The notes below the pieces were generated by a model. The model was not told where the DNA came from, ran no database searches, and was given only the letters and a program-made list of their open reading frames with translations. Positions 55,949 to 63,463 of a stretch of DNA of 64,000 nt are shown here, piece after piece; position 1 is the stretch's first letter; each line of letters opens with the position of its first letter. The stretch lies in assembly GCF_000716785.1 (NCBI RefSeq), contig NZ_JNYY01000028.1:1-64000 (forward strand), given 5' to 3'. This stretch comes from Amycolatopsis vancoresmycina. Lineage in GTDB: Bacteria > Actinomycetota > Actinomycetes > Mycobacteriales > Pseudonocardiaceae. The position numbers and the translations under genes were made by a program.

Positions 55949-57083
55949 CAGCGGTTTCCCCCCTCTTCGCGGGCGCCAGCAGGCAGAGCATCCCGCCGAA
56001 CCGCCACCCGGCGAAGCCGCCGAGCAGTCCCAGCAGGCCGCTGAGCACCGCGGTCGTCGTCAGGTACCAGACCGGCGGCAGGTGCGCGCCGGTGTAGAGC
56101 AGGGTCCGCTGCACCGGCAGGCTCAGGCCGATCAGCAGCCCGGCGAGCCCGCCGGCGACCACGGACACCCGGCCCGCGCGCCACCCCCGGCGTCGTCCGG
56201 CGAAGAACACCAGCTCCATCAGCGCGGCCACCGGCAGCAGGGCCAGTGGCGCCAGCGACGGCATCGCCGGCACGCCCGAAACCGCGTCCCGCAGCGGCAG
56301 GCCGACCAGGTCGGCGTAGGCCTTCGCCGCCCACGGCGAGAACCACCAGAAGACGCCCTGCACGACCGCGACCATCGCCGCGGTCCCGGCCGCCCCGCCC
56401 GGACGGCGGGCGAACCCGGCGCCGACGGAGACCAGCAGCACCGCCATCATCGACGTCCCGATCGCGACGGCGTCGGCGTAGTCGTCCGGCACCTGCTGCA
56501 ACCCGAGCGCCAGCACCGGCCCGAAGGTGAGCAGCACCGTCAGCGACGCCAGCGTGCCGAGCCGGCCCCAGCGGTGTTCCCGCGCCGCGGCGAACACCGC
56601 GGTGGTGCCGATCAGCGACACCGTGATCGCCAGCAGCAGCCCGATGTGCGGTGGCGAGTCGATGACCGCGTCGAAGCCGTAGAGCCCGTGCCACCACTGG
56701 TCCCACAGCCCGTACAGCAGGAACGTCGCCGCGCCCACGCCCGACACCAGGTAGCCCAGCGGGGCCGCGAAGGTCCGGCCGAACACGTTGACCACGCGCC
56801 CGCCGATCCGCGGGTCGACCGGCCGTCCCGCGCGCCGCGCCGCCGTCGTCAGCAGCACGACGGCGAGGCTCGCCAGCCCGACGACCGCGCTGCCCGCGTA
56901 CAGGAACAGGTGCGGCAGCGTGAAGAACGTGTCCGGCCCGACGTCGTCGTGCCACTGGATGTCCCAGGTGAGCCCGATCAGCGACAGCAGCGACCCGCCG
57001 AGCACGACGTTCGCCGGCAGCAACCCCGTTCGCGCCGGTTTTACCGCGGACGTGGTGCGCACGCCCGATGCGGTGAGATCCAT
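55941..57083 (-). CDS. polytopic membrane protein with duplicated WDxxWH...PH motif
   Basis: 380 aa from ATG 57083, about ten membrane segments. Two stretches repeat with the same spacing: W40-D41-x-x-W44-H45...G49-x-D51...P57-H58 and W127-D128-x-x-W131-H132...G136-x-D138...P145-H146. The conserved His/Asp/Trp at the extracellular ends of helices suggest a metal or quinol/heme site. It lies 11 bp after the FixH-like gene and overlaps the next gene. I do not recognise a characterised family; a role as transporter or membrane oxidoreductase is inference. Confidence 0.65.
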   Translation of the reverse strand: MDLTASGVRTTSAVKPARTGLLPANVVLGGSLLSLIGLTWDIQWHDDVGPDTFFTLPHLFLYAGSAVVGLASLAVVLLTTAARRAGRPVDPRIGGRVVNVFGRTFAAPLGYLVSGVGAATFLLYGLWDQWWHGLYGFDAVIDSPPHIGLLLAITVSLIGTTAVFAAAREHRWGRLGTLASLTVLLTFGPVLALGLQQVPDDYADAVAIGTSMMAVLLVSVGAGFARRPGGAAGTAAMVAVVQGVFWWFSPWAAKAYADLVGLPLRDAVSGVPAMPSLAPLALLPVAALMELVFFAGRRRGWRAGRVSVVAGGLAGLLIGLSLPVQRTLLYTGAHLPPVWYLTTTAVLSGLLGLLGGFAGWRFGGMLCLLAPAKRGETADA

Positions 57084-57094
57084 TCCCCCTCCTT

Positions 57095-57487
57095 CTACTT
57101 GACCAACAACGGAAAGACGACTTGGGCCGGCCCGCCGGGGCCGCGCAGGGAAACGGTGATCTCCCACTGCCCGGCCATCGGCAGCCCGACGTCCGCGGCG
57201 CGGAAGCGGCCCGGCCCGTCCGGCCCGGCGGGCACCGGCGCCAGCGCGTGCCCCATCTGTGCCATGACCGGCGCGACCGTGACGGCGTCGGGCGCGGGCC
57301 CGGTCACCGCCACCGCGAACGTGTTGCCGCCGATCCGGGGCTGGTCCGCGGAGAACTGGACGGTGTACGGGCCTGAAACCGCTTGCTGCGTGGTGGATTT
57401 CGTGCCGCCAGCGCCCCAGAGCAGCCAGGCCGCGCCCGCTGCGACGACCAGGGCGACGACGGCGATCAGCAGTGTGGGGCGTTTCAT
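57095..57487 (-). CDS. FixH/YtkA-like single-pass membrane protein
   Basis: 130 aa; ATG 57487 overlaps the upstream stop (ATGA). An N-terminal membrane helix (LLIAVVALVVAAGAAWLLWG) anchors an extracellular Ig-like domain with GPYTVQFSADQPRIGGNTFAVAVTG, PVMAQMGHALAPV (Met/His cluster near residues 75-86) and PMAGQWEITVSLRG. FixH/YtkA-like domains take part in copper delivery, for example in CcoI/FixI-linked oxidase assembly. The Met-rich MAQMGH and PMAG segments fit Cu(I) binding. Confidence 0.7.
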   Translation of the reverse strand: MKRPTLLIAVVALVVAAGAAWLLWGAGGTKSTTQQAVSGPYTVQFSADQPRIGGNTFAVAVTGPAPDAVTVAPVMAQMGHALAPVPAGPDGPGRFRAADVGLPMAGQWEITVSLRGPGGPAQVVFPLLVK

Positions 57488-58881
57488 CGTCCGGCTCCGG
57501 TGCTCGGGACGTCGACCACGGCGGGAACGGTCAGCACCTGGTAGCCGCGCTCGGCCTGCAGCCAGATCCGGTACCGGCCGGGTTCGGCGAAGGTGTAGGT
57601 GAAGCTGACGTCCGGCCCGTACGCGGCGACCGTCTCATCAGGACGGTCGGCCTGGCCGGCGACCGGCGGGATCATGGCGTGGACGTGCGCCCACGTCGGT
57701 GCCTTGGCGGCGCCTTCGCCGGCGGGGCCGGTGAACGGCCCGGTGACGATCAGGTGGCCGAGCATCCCGAGCCACGGCTGGAGGTCGCGGGCCGGGAAGT
57801 GCGCGGTGATGGTGGACGGCGTGCCGGGGGTGATCGTGAGGTCCACCGGGGTGCCGTCGACCGTCCGCGGCCCGGCGGCGGGCGGCTCGGGGGCGGGCGC
57901 GGCGGTCCCCTTGAGGTCCACTGTGGACCGGACGAGCTGGACACCGCCGCCGCGCCGGGCGAGTTCCGCGGCGACCGCGTAGGTGCCGGCCTCCGGATCG
58001 GCGAGCCGGACGCGGTAGTCGCCCGGGCCGACCCGCACCGGGTGCAGGTGGCTCATCCGCCCGGACGGCGAGACCAGCACCAGGTGCACGAGGGCGTTGT
58101 CGTGGACCAGCAGGTCGTCGGCCGGCCGCCCGGTGGCGCCGTCGGTCAGGCGCAGCTGCAGGCTTTCCGGCCGGGCTTCGACGGCGAGGTTCACCGGCGG
58201 CCGCGAGTAGTCCACTGGGGACAGCTGGGCGTTGGCGTACGGGTCGGTGACGTTGTCGAACGTCGGGTCCAGCTGGCTGCCGGGCGCGGGCGGCGGCGGG
58301 GTGCTCGCCGACAGCAGCGCACCCGTGACGGCGACGGCGATCGCGGCGACCGCGCCACCCGCCGGGATCAGCGCGAACGCCGTCCGCTTCGCCCGCACGC
58401 CGACGATAAGGGCGAGCAGCAGGAACCCGCCGGCGGCGACGAACCCGCCGTAGGTCGCCCTTTCCCACGGCGGCACCACCCGCGCGGGCACGAGGAACGG
58501 GATGGTCGCCGCCGGCCCGGCGCCGTCGCTCAGCGACAGCAGCCACGGCCCCGGCTTGTCGACTTGGAGATTTCCCGCGTACATCCCGGGTTCGGCGCCG
58601 AGGACGACGTCGGTGCGCGACACCGTGACGCCGTCGGCTGCCACGGCCAGGTGCAGCGTGCCGGGCGCGGTGCCGCGGTGCGTCACGACGTCGACCCGCA
58701 GCGGCGACGGCGTCGTGGCGACCCGGCGGATGATCACGGTGAGTTCGCGGGCGCCGAGCGTCTGCGCCACCTGGACGTCACTGCCGGACGGCGCGCCGTC
58801 GGCGTGCGCGGTCCCGCTGCCGGCCGCGATCCCCAGGACGGCCAGCAGCATCAGCAGCGCCAGTTTCGGTTGGGTCCCCAT
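57484..58881 (-). CDS. secreted/membrane multidomain protein with His-rich motifs, first gene of the cassette
   Basis: 465 aa, ATG 58881. Signal peptide (LALLMLLAVLGIAAGSGTAHA), an Ig-like domain (TLHLAVAADGVTVSRTDVVLGAEPGMYAGNLQV), two central membrane helices (FVAAGGFLLLALIVGV, GGAVAAIAVAVTGALLS), then two extracellular domains. The first has LVHLVLVSPSGRMSHLHPV and the second has WLGMLGHLIV and WAHVHAMIPP. These HLHP, MLGH and HVHAM clusters recur in exported proteins linked to copper handling. It overlaps the FixH-like gene by 4 bp. A copper-binding role is inferred. Confidence 0.65.
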   Translation of the reverse strand: MGTQPKLALLMLLAVLGIAAGSGTAHADGAPSGSDVQVAQTLGARELTVIIRRVATTPSPLRVDVVTHRGTAPGTLHLAVAADGVTVSRTDVVLGAEPGMYAGNLQVDKPGPWLLSLSDGAGPAATIPFLVPARVVPPWERATYGGFVAAGGFLLLALIVGVRAKRTAFALIPAGGAVAAIAVAVTGALLSASTPPPPAPGSQLDPTFDNVTDPYANAQLSPVDYSRPPVNLAVEARPESLQLRLTDGATGRPADDLLVHDNALVHLVLVSPSGRMSHLHPVRVGPGDYRVRLADPEAGTYAVAAELARRGGGVQLVRSTVDLKGTAAPAPEPPAAGPRTVDGTPVDLTITPGTPSTITAHFPARDLQPWLGMLGHLIVTGPFTGPAGEGAAKAPTWAHVHAMIPPVAGQADRPDETVAAYGPDVSFTYTFAEPGRYRIWLQAERGYQVLTVPAVVDVPSTGAGR

Positions 58882-58938
58882 GGTGAGCCGAACCTAACCG
58901 GCGCAACCGGTGGCGGGCGTCACGGCGCCGAGGGAAAC

Positions 58939-58962
58939 CCGGTCCCCAGTGCGGGGGACCGG
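58939..58962 (-). terminator. terminator of the alpha/beta-hydrolase gene or insulator ahead of the cassette
   Basis: CCGGTCCCC pairs with GGGGACCGG (9 bp, 6-nt loop), 15 bp beyond the hydrolase stop and 58 bp ahead of the four-gene cassette start on the same strand. Confidence 0.65.
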
Positions 58963-58976
58963 TGCCCCCGGGAATC

Positions 58977-59831
58977 TCAGGGCTGCAGGAACCGCCGCAG
59001 GTGGGCGACGGTTTCTTCGGGCTGTTCCTCGGGCAGGAAGTGGCCGCACTCGGCGAGGGCTTCGCCGGTGACGTCGGCCGCGTACTCGCGCCAGATGTCG
59101 AGCGTGGGGAGCGTGCCGAGCAGGCCGTTCGCGCCCCAGAGCGCGAGCAGGGGCTGGGTGAGGCGCTTCCCGGCGGCGAAGTCGGCGTCGTCGAGTTCGG
59201 CGTCGTCGGGGAAGGAGGCGCGGTAGTCGTCGAAGCCGGCCCGGAGCGCGCCGGGCTGGGAGAAGGCGCGGACGTACTCGGCCTGCGCTTCGGCGTCGAG
59301 GGCGTGGCGCTGGTGGGTCCAGCGTTCGAAGAAGTAGCCGAGGTAGGCGGCGATGTTCTGGCCGGCGAGCAGTTCCGGCAGGTCGGGCTGGAGGTGGAAG
59401 AGCCAGTGCCAGTACGCCTTCGCAATGCCGGCGTCGAGGCGCTGCCACATGGCGCGGGTGGGTGCGATGTCGAGCACGGCCAGGCGTTCGACCTGGTCTG
59501 GGCGGTCGAGGGCCCAGCGGTGGGCGACGCGGCCGCCGCGGTCGTGCCCGGCGACGGCGGTGGTGGCGAACCCGAGGTGGTCGGCGAGCGCGGCGACGTC
59601 GGCGGCCATCGTGCGTTTGTCGTAGCCGTCCTTCGGTTTGTCGGTGCGGCCGTACCCGCGCAGGTCGGGGGCGATCACGGTGTGGGTCTCGGCGAGCGGC
59701 GCGAGGACCTTGCGCCAGCAGTGCGACGTCTGCGGCCAGCCGTGCAGCAGGAACAGCGGCGGACCGTCGCCGGCGCGGAGGTAGTGCATGCGGAGGCCGT
59801 TCACCGTGGCGATATTGTCTAACCGGTTCAT
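58977..59831 (-). CDS. alpha/beta-hydrolase (haloacetate-dehalogenase/epoxide-hydrolase-like)
   Basis: 284 aa, ATG 59831. Oxyanion HGWPQ (FLLHGWPQTSHCWRKV), nucleophile Asp in AVAGHDRGGRVAHRWALDRPD (GHDRGG), cap region with WHWLFHLQPDLPELL, and the catalytic His in ALAECGHFLPEEQPEE. This set matches fluoroacetate dehalogenases and related epoxide hydrolases; true activity may be on another small halide, epoxide or ester. It is divergent from the CGNR regulator with repeats between the starts, so it is a likely target. Confidence 0.9.
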   Translation of the reverse strand: MNRLDNIATVNGLRMHYLRAGDGPPLFLLHGWPQTSHCWRKVLAPLAETHTVIAPDLRGYGRTDKPKDGYDKRTMAADVAALADHLGFATTAVAGHDRGGRVAHRWALDRPDQVERLAVLDIAPTRAMWQRLDAGIAKAYWHWLFHLQPDLPELLAGQNIAAYLGYFFERWTHQRHALDAEAQAEYVRAFSQPGALRAGFDDYRASFPDDAELDDADFAAGKRLTQPLLALWGANGLLGTLPTLDIWREYAADVTGEALAECGHFLPEEQPEETVAHLRRFLQP

Positions 59832-59877
59832 AGGGTTAGACGGTAGCGCTGCTTCTAACTGTCTTCAAGGGTTAGAG
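59817..59877. promoter_or_regulatory. TCTAACC/GGTTAGA operator cluster between hydrolase and CGNR gene
   Basis: GTCTAACC (59817-59824) and GGTTAGAC (59834-59841) form an inverted repeat overlapping the hydrolase start codon. TCTAAC (59854-59859) and GTTAGA (59871-59876) form a second one just ahead of the CGNR start at 59886. Both have 9-11 nt spacers. Confidence 0.6.
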
Positions 59878-59885
59878 TGTGGGGC

Positions 59886-60461
59886 ATGGAGTGGGTCTTC
59901 GACGGCGGACGGCCGTGCCTCGACCTCGTCAACACGATGCGCAGCAGGCACGAGGCCGGCGTGGAACTGCTGACCGGCCCGCACGCGCTGGCGGAGTGGC
60001 TTGCGAGGGCGGGGCTGACGACGGGCCCGGTCCCGGTGACGGCGGGCAACGTGCTGGCGGCGAAGGCGTTGCGGGAGGCGATCGACCGGGTGCTGCTGCC
60101 GCCGGAGGAGCCGTCGGAGATGGACGTGGAGCTGGTCAACAACGCGGCGGCCTCGGCACCGGCGCCGCCACCCCGGCTGACCCTGACGAGCGACGGCTAC
60201 CGTCGCGAGGTCCCGGCCCCGAAGGACCCGGTGGCGGCGGCGTTCGCAGCCCTGGCCGCGGACGCGATCGACCTGGCGACGAGCGACGCGGAGGTCCGCG
60301 TGTGCGCGGCGGACGACTGTGGCTTGCGCTTCTGCGACGCGTCACCCCGGCGGAACCGGCAGTGGTGCTCGATGTCCCGGTGCGGGAACCGAGCGAAGGC
60401 CCGGGCGCACTACGCCCGCACCGGTCCACAGGCAAGGCGAGATGTGGACAACCCGGTGTAG
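59886..60461 (+). CDS. ABATE/CGNR zinc-finger transcriptional regulator
   Basis: 191 aa; ATG 59886. N-terminal ABATE domain (FDGGRPCLDLVNTMRSRHEAGVELLTGPHALAEWL) and C-terminal CGNR zinc finger with CAADDCGLRFCDASPRRNRQWCSMSRCGNRAKARAHYAR (Cys set of the finger, CGNR motif near residue 170). Such proteins are putative stress-related regulators of actinobacteria. The two TCTAACC-type inverted repeats in its divergent promoter suggest it represses itself and the hydrolase. Confidence 0.9.
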   Translation: MEWVFDGGRPCLDLVNTMRSRHEAGVELLTGPHALAEWLARAGLTTGPVPVTAGNVLAAKALREAIDRVLLPPEEPSEMDVELVNNAAASAPAPPPRLTLTSDGYRREVPAPKDPVAAAFAALAADAIDLATSDAEVRVCAADDCGLRFCDASPRRNRQWCSMSRCGNRAKARAHYARTGPQARRDVDNPV

Positions 60462-60553
60462 CACGCGCCCGCCCGCCGGTTTTCGTCATAGCCGGCCGAT
60501 ACGCTGGACCCGGGGGGCGCCCCCGCGGCCCTTCACCCCACCTGCCCCGCTGG

Positions 60554-60599
60554 GTCGTGAGTGGTAAGGCGAGTTAGAACTCGCCTTACCACTCACGAC
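60554..60599. repeat. 46-nt palindromic repeat, copy 3 (perfect)
   Basis: Perfect palindrome around loop TTAGAA with arms starting GTCGTGAGTGG; pairing extends two further base pairs to 60552-60601. It lies between convergent genes and contains the TGA stop (60593-60595) of the MpaB-like gene. Confidence 0.9.
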
Positions 60600-61459
60600 C
60601 CTTGCGTCGAGCCGGGTCCGGTTCCGCCGATCAGCCGCTCGTAAACCTTCGGGTGCGCACGGAACCACACGTTGAGCTTCCCCACCCACCGCATCGGCGC
60701 CGTCCGCACCCAAGCCGGGATCAACGCACCCACCACCCGCACGCAAGCCGCGAACCGCGCGAACCGCCGCTGATCCGAAACCGTCCACTGTAGACCAAGC
60801 GCGGCTCGCAAAGCAGGCGGCAAAGTCGCCCGGATCAGGAACATCTGCCCCCGCTGCACCGCCCGCCACCAAGAATCCGGCACCCACTCCACCGGCTTGG
60901 CCACCGTCCGAAAAGTCTCCAGCAGCGTCTCGATCGTCGGATTCGGCCCGAAACCCGACACCATCGCGTCGTAGTACCGCTCGAACCCCGCCCAATCCGG
61001 CGGCAAATCCCGCTCCCGCACCCCGAGTAGCCGCCCGATGCCGCGCATCTGAGCGTAGTACTCCTCAAGATCCACATCGGACAGCGGAACGCCGAAAAAC
61101 CGTTGCGCGTCAACCGGAGCCTTCACCAGCGTCGCGTGCACCCACGCATACGCCGCCGGATCCAGAGCGCTGTACCGCCGTCCCTCCGCCACCCCCGTGA
61201 AGGACCGGTGCAGTGACCGCAACCGCGCCGCCTCCACCTGGGCGCCCGCTGTTCCTCCGTACACGTAGATCGACAGCGATGCCACCGTCCGCAGCAACCG
61301 CGTCCAAGGGTCCGATGTGTAGTCGGAATGGTCCCGCACGCCCGCCGCGACCACCGGGTGCGCCACCTGCAGCACCAGTACCTGGCCGGCCAGGAACGCG
61401 TCGCGGACGTCGCCGTAGTACCGCCACGCCGCCGTGCCGCGGACGATCGGCGGAGCCAT
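60593..61459 (-). CDS. oxygenase MpaB family (DUF2236) protein
   Basis: 288 aa from ATG 61459, overlapping the TetR stop (TGATG). DUF2236/MpaB-like: RYYGDVRDAFLAGQVLVLQVAHPVVAAGVRDHSDYTSDPWTRLLRTVASLSIYVYGG, then RRYSALDPAAYAWVHATLV and YYAQMRGIGRLLG. His and Asp residues of HPVVAAGVRDHSD and WVHATL are the expected heme/iron-site ligands. The fungal relative MpaB cleaves a terpene chain oxidatively; bacterial relatives include latex-clearing proteins. The last residues and stop come from palindrome copy 3. Confidence 0.88.
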   Translation of the reverse strand: MAPPIVRGTAAWRYYGDVRDAFLAGQVLVLQVAHPVVAAGVRDHSDYTSDPWTRLLRTVASLSIYVYGGTAGAQVEAARLRSLHRSFTGVAEGRRYSALDPAAYAWVHATLVKAPVDAQRFFGVPLSDVDLEEYYAQMRGIGRLLGVRERDLPPDWAGFERYYDAMVSGFGPNPTIETLLETFRTVAKPVEWVPDSWWRAVQRGQMFLIRATLPPALRAALGLQWTVSDQRRFARFAACVRVVGALIPAWVRTAPMRWVGKLNVWFRAHPKVYERLIGGTGPGSTQGS

Positions 61460-62034
61460 CAAGCGCCGCGGATCAGCATCATCAGGGGCTCGGCCACCGG
61501 CGTGTCCGTCTCGCCCGTCGCCAGCCGGCGCAGCTGGAGACCGGCGATCAGCGCCACCACCGGGCCGGCCAGCCGGTGCGGCTCCGGGACGCCCAGCGCC
61601 GCCAGGATCGTCACCGCCAGTTCGTCGTACGCCGCGAAGCAGCGCGACGAAGCTTCCTGCAGCTCCGGATCCCGCGCGGACTGCAGGTACAGCTCGTGCG
61701 CGCCGAGTTCGTCGGCCCCGAACGGCAGCTGGGCGATCACGTGCTCGACCACCGACGCCGCCTGCTCGACGCTCAGCCCCTCCGACCGGTAGCCGTCGAC
61801 GATCGCGCCGAGCTTCGCCGTCTCCTCCTCCACGAACAGCAGCATCGCCTCGCGCAGCAACGCCGTCTGGCTCGGAAAGTGGTAGGTCAAGGTGCCGAGG
61901 GAGACGCCGGCGGCCGCGACGATCCGGCGGTTCGTCAGCCCGCCCACGCCGTGCTCGCCGACGACGGTCAGCGCGCCGCGCAGGATGGCGTCCCGGGTGC
62001 TTACCAGCTTGTCTCGGGATGCCGCTCCGGCCAC
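61459..62034 (-). CDS. TetR-family transcriptional regulator
   Basis: 191 aa. GTG 62034 with AGAGG 7 nt upstream; this start lies 34 bp inside the amidase gene, so translation is coupled. HTH: TRDAILRGALTVVGEHGVGGLTNRRIVAAAGVSLGTLTYHFPSQTALLREAML. The C-terminal domain resembles TetR_C_6-type ligand domains. It probably binds the 18-bp palindrome at 63397, controlling the amidase-tetR-mpaB operon and perhaps the divergent deaminase gene. Confidence 0.88.
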   Translation of the reverse strand: MAGAASRDKLVSTRDAILRGALTVVGEHGVGGLTNRRIVAAAGVSLGTLTYHFPSQTALLREAMLLFVEEETAKLGAIVDGYRSEGLSVEQAASVVEHVIAQLPFGADELGAHELYLQSARDPELQEASSRCFAAYDELAVTILAALGVPEPHRLAGPVVALIAGLQLRRLATGETDTPVAEPLMMLIRGA

Positions 62035-63377
62035 CGTTCGACCTCTTCCAGTTGCGCGGCGAGCGAAATCAGCCGCTCCTCGGCGTGCGACGGGCCGAGC
62101 AACTGGGCCCCGAGCGGGAGCCCGCCGGCCGTGAGCCCGGCCGGGACGTTGACCCCCGGCCAGCCCAGCACGTTCCACGGCCAAGCGTACGGGCAGGCGG
62201 CGATCATGGCCTGGTCGGTCTCCCAGCCGGACAGCCCGTCGAACGTGCCGACCGGCGGCGGCGGGGTCGCGGTGGTCGGGGTCAGCAGGACGTCGACGCG
62301 GCCGAACACCGAGCCGATCCGCCGGTGCAGGCCCGGCTCGAGGGCGCGCGCCAGCCGCAGCGCCGGCCCGGCCAGCAGGCGGCCGTGGCCGGCGTTGCTG
62401 CGGGTCCGCGGGTCCAGGCCGGTCCGGTCGGGCACCCGCAGCGCCCAGTCGCGGACGCCGGTGAGCGAGCGCGGGAGGAACGTCAGCCCGATCAGCCCGT
62501 AGTCCGGTTCGACCTCGACGATCTCGTGGCCCAGCCCGGCGAGCGACTCCGCGAGCCGGCGCACGGCAGCTTCGACGACCGGGTCGAGCCGGGTCTTGGT
62601 GGCGGTGAACGGGATCCGCGTCGACAGCCCGATCCGCAGCTTCCCCGGCTCGCGCGCGGCGGCCGCGCGGAACAGGCCGGGCGTGCCCGCGGCGGCGTCG
62701 AGCAGCAGGGCGGCGTCGCCGACCGTGCGGGCCAGCGGGCCGAGCACGGTCAGGCCGTGGAACAGTTCGCCGCCGGTCGGGATCCGCCCGCGCTGCGTCT
62801 TGACGCCGACCAGCCCGGTCCACGCGGCGGGAATGCGCACCGACCCGGCGCCGTCGGACCCGAGCGCGGCCGCGATGACCCCCGACGCCACCGCGGCCGC
62901 GCTCCCGCCCGAAGAACCCCCTGGGGTGTGGCCGGGGTGCCACGGGTTGCGCGTCACGCCGAAGGCGGGGCCCTCGGTGAACGGCCACTGGCCCAGCTCG
63001 GGGGTGTTCGTCTTACCGATGATCACAGCTCCGGCCTCGCGCAGCAGCGCGACGACGGGCGCATCCGACGTCGCCGGCGGGAATTCGCCGGGACAGCCGA
63101 AGGACGTGGGGAGGCCGGTGAGGTCGACGTCGTCCTTGATCGCGATCGGGACGCCGAGCAGCGGCGCGCGGTCCCCGGCCTGCAGGCGCCGGTCCGCGTT
63201 CGCCGCTTCGGCGAGGGCGTCGTCGTCGCGCAGGCAGCGGAAGGCGTTGAGCGTGGGCTGGCTCGCGTGGGCGCGCCCCAGCGCGGCCGCGGTCAGCTCG
63301 GCGGAGGTGACTTCTCCGCCGGCGAGCTGCGCGGCCTGCGCGGCGAGACCGGTGAAGTCCAGGCTGGCGGCGGTCAT
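62001..63377 (-). CDS. amidase (amidase-signature family)
   Basis: 458 aa; ATG 63377 behind GGGAGGTG. Amidase-signature triad: Lys in LLGVPIAIKDDVDLTG, cis-Ser in PGGSSGGSAAAVASG and the nucleophile Ser in GSDGAGSVRIPAAWTGLVGVK. GatA-like length but no gatB/gatC nearby, so a catabolic or detoxifying amide hydrolase is likely rather than the tRNA amidotransferase. First gene of a three-gene operon with TetR and the MpaB-like protein, and divergent from a PLP enzyme. Confidence 0.92.
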   Translation of the reverse strand: MTAASLDFTGLAAQAAQLAGGEVTSAELTAAALGRAHASQPTLNAFRCLRDDDALAEAANADRRLQAGDRAPLLGVPIAIKDDVDLTGLPTSFGCPGEFPPATSDAPVVALLREAGAVIIGKTNTPELGQWPFTEGPAFGVTRNPWHPGHTPGGSSGGSAAAVASGVIAAALGSDGAGSVRIPAAWTGLVGVKTQRGRIPTGGELFHGLTVLGPLARTVGDAALLLDAAAGTPGLFRAAAAREPGKLRIGLSTRIPFTATKTRLDPVVEAAVRRLAESLAGLGHEIVEVEPDYGLIGLTFLPRSLTGVRDWALRVPDRTGLDPRTRSNAGHGRLLAGPALRLARALEPGLHRRIGSVFGRVDVLLTPTTATPPPPVGTFDGLSGWETDQAMIAACPYAWPWNVLGWPGVNVPAGLTAGGLPLGAQLLGPSHAEERLISLAAQLEEVERWPERHPETSW

Positions 63378-63396
63378 GGCACCTCCCGGGGGCTCT

Positions 63397-63414
63397 CGTT
63401 CGTTCGAACGAACG
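63397..63414. promoter_or_regulatory. 18-bp perfect palindromic operator
   Basis: CGTTCGTTCGAACGAACG, 20 bp upstream of the amidase start and 50 bp from the divergent deaminase start. Typical in size and symmetry of a TetR site; the operon encodes a TetR protein. Confidence 0.7.
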
Positions 63415-63463
63415 TTACCGGATACCGCCGGTCTTCGGCCACCCTTGCGGCAGACTGGGACGC

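Noticed and set aside
20338..60800. Recurring TCCACTGTGGA-like palindromes (about 20340, 57919, 58210, 60785) as a binding-site family
   Set aside because: Several lie inside coding sequence (Ser-Thr-Val-Asp codons) and are diverged; the significance cannot be judged without genome-wide counts.
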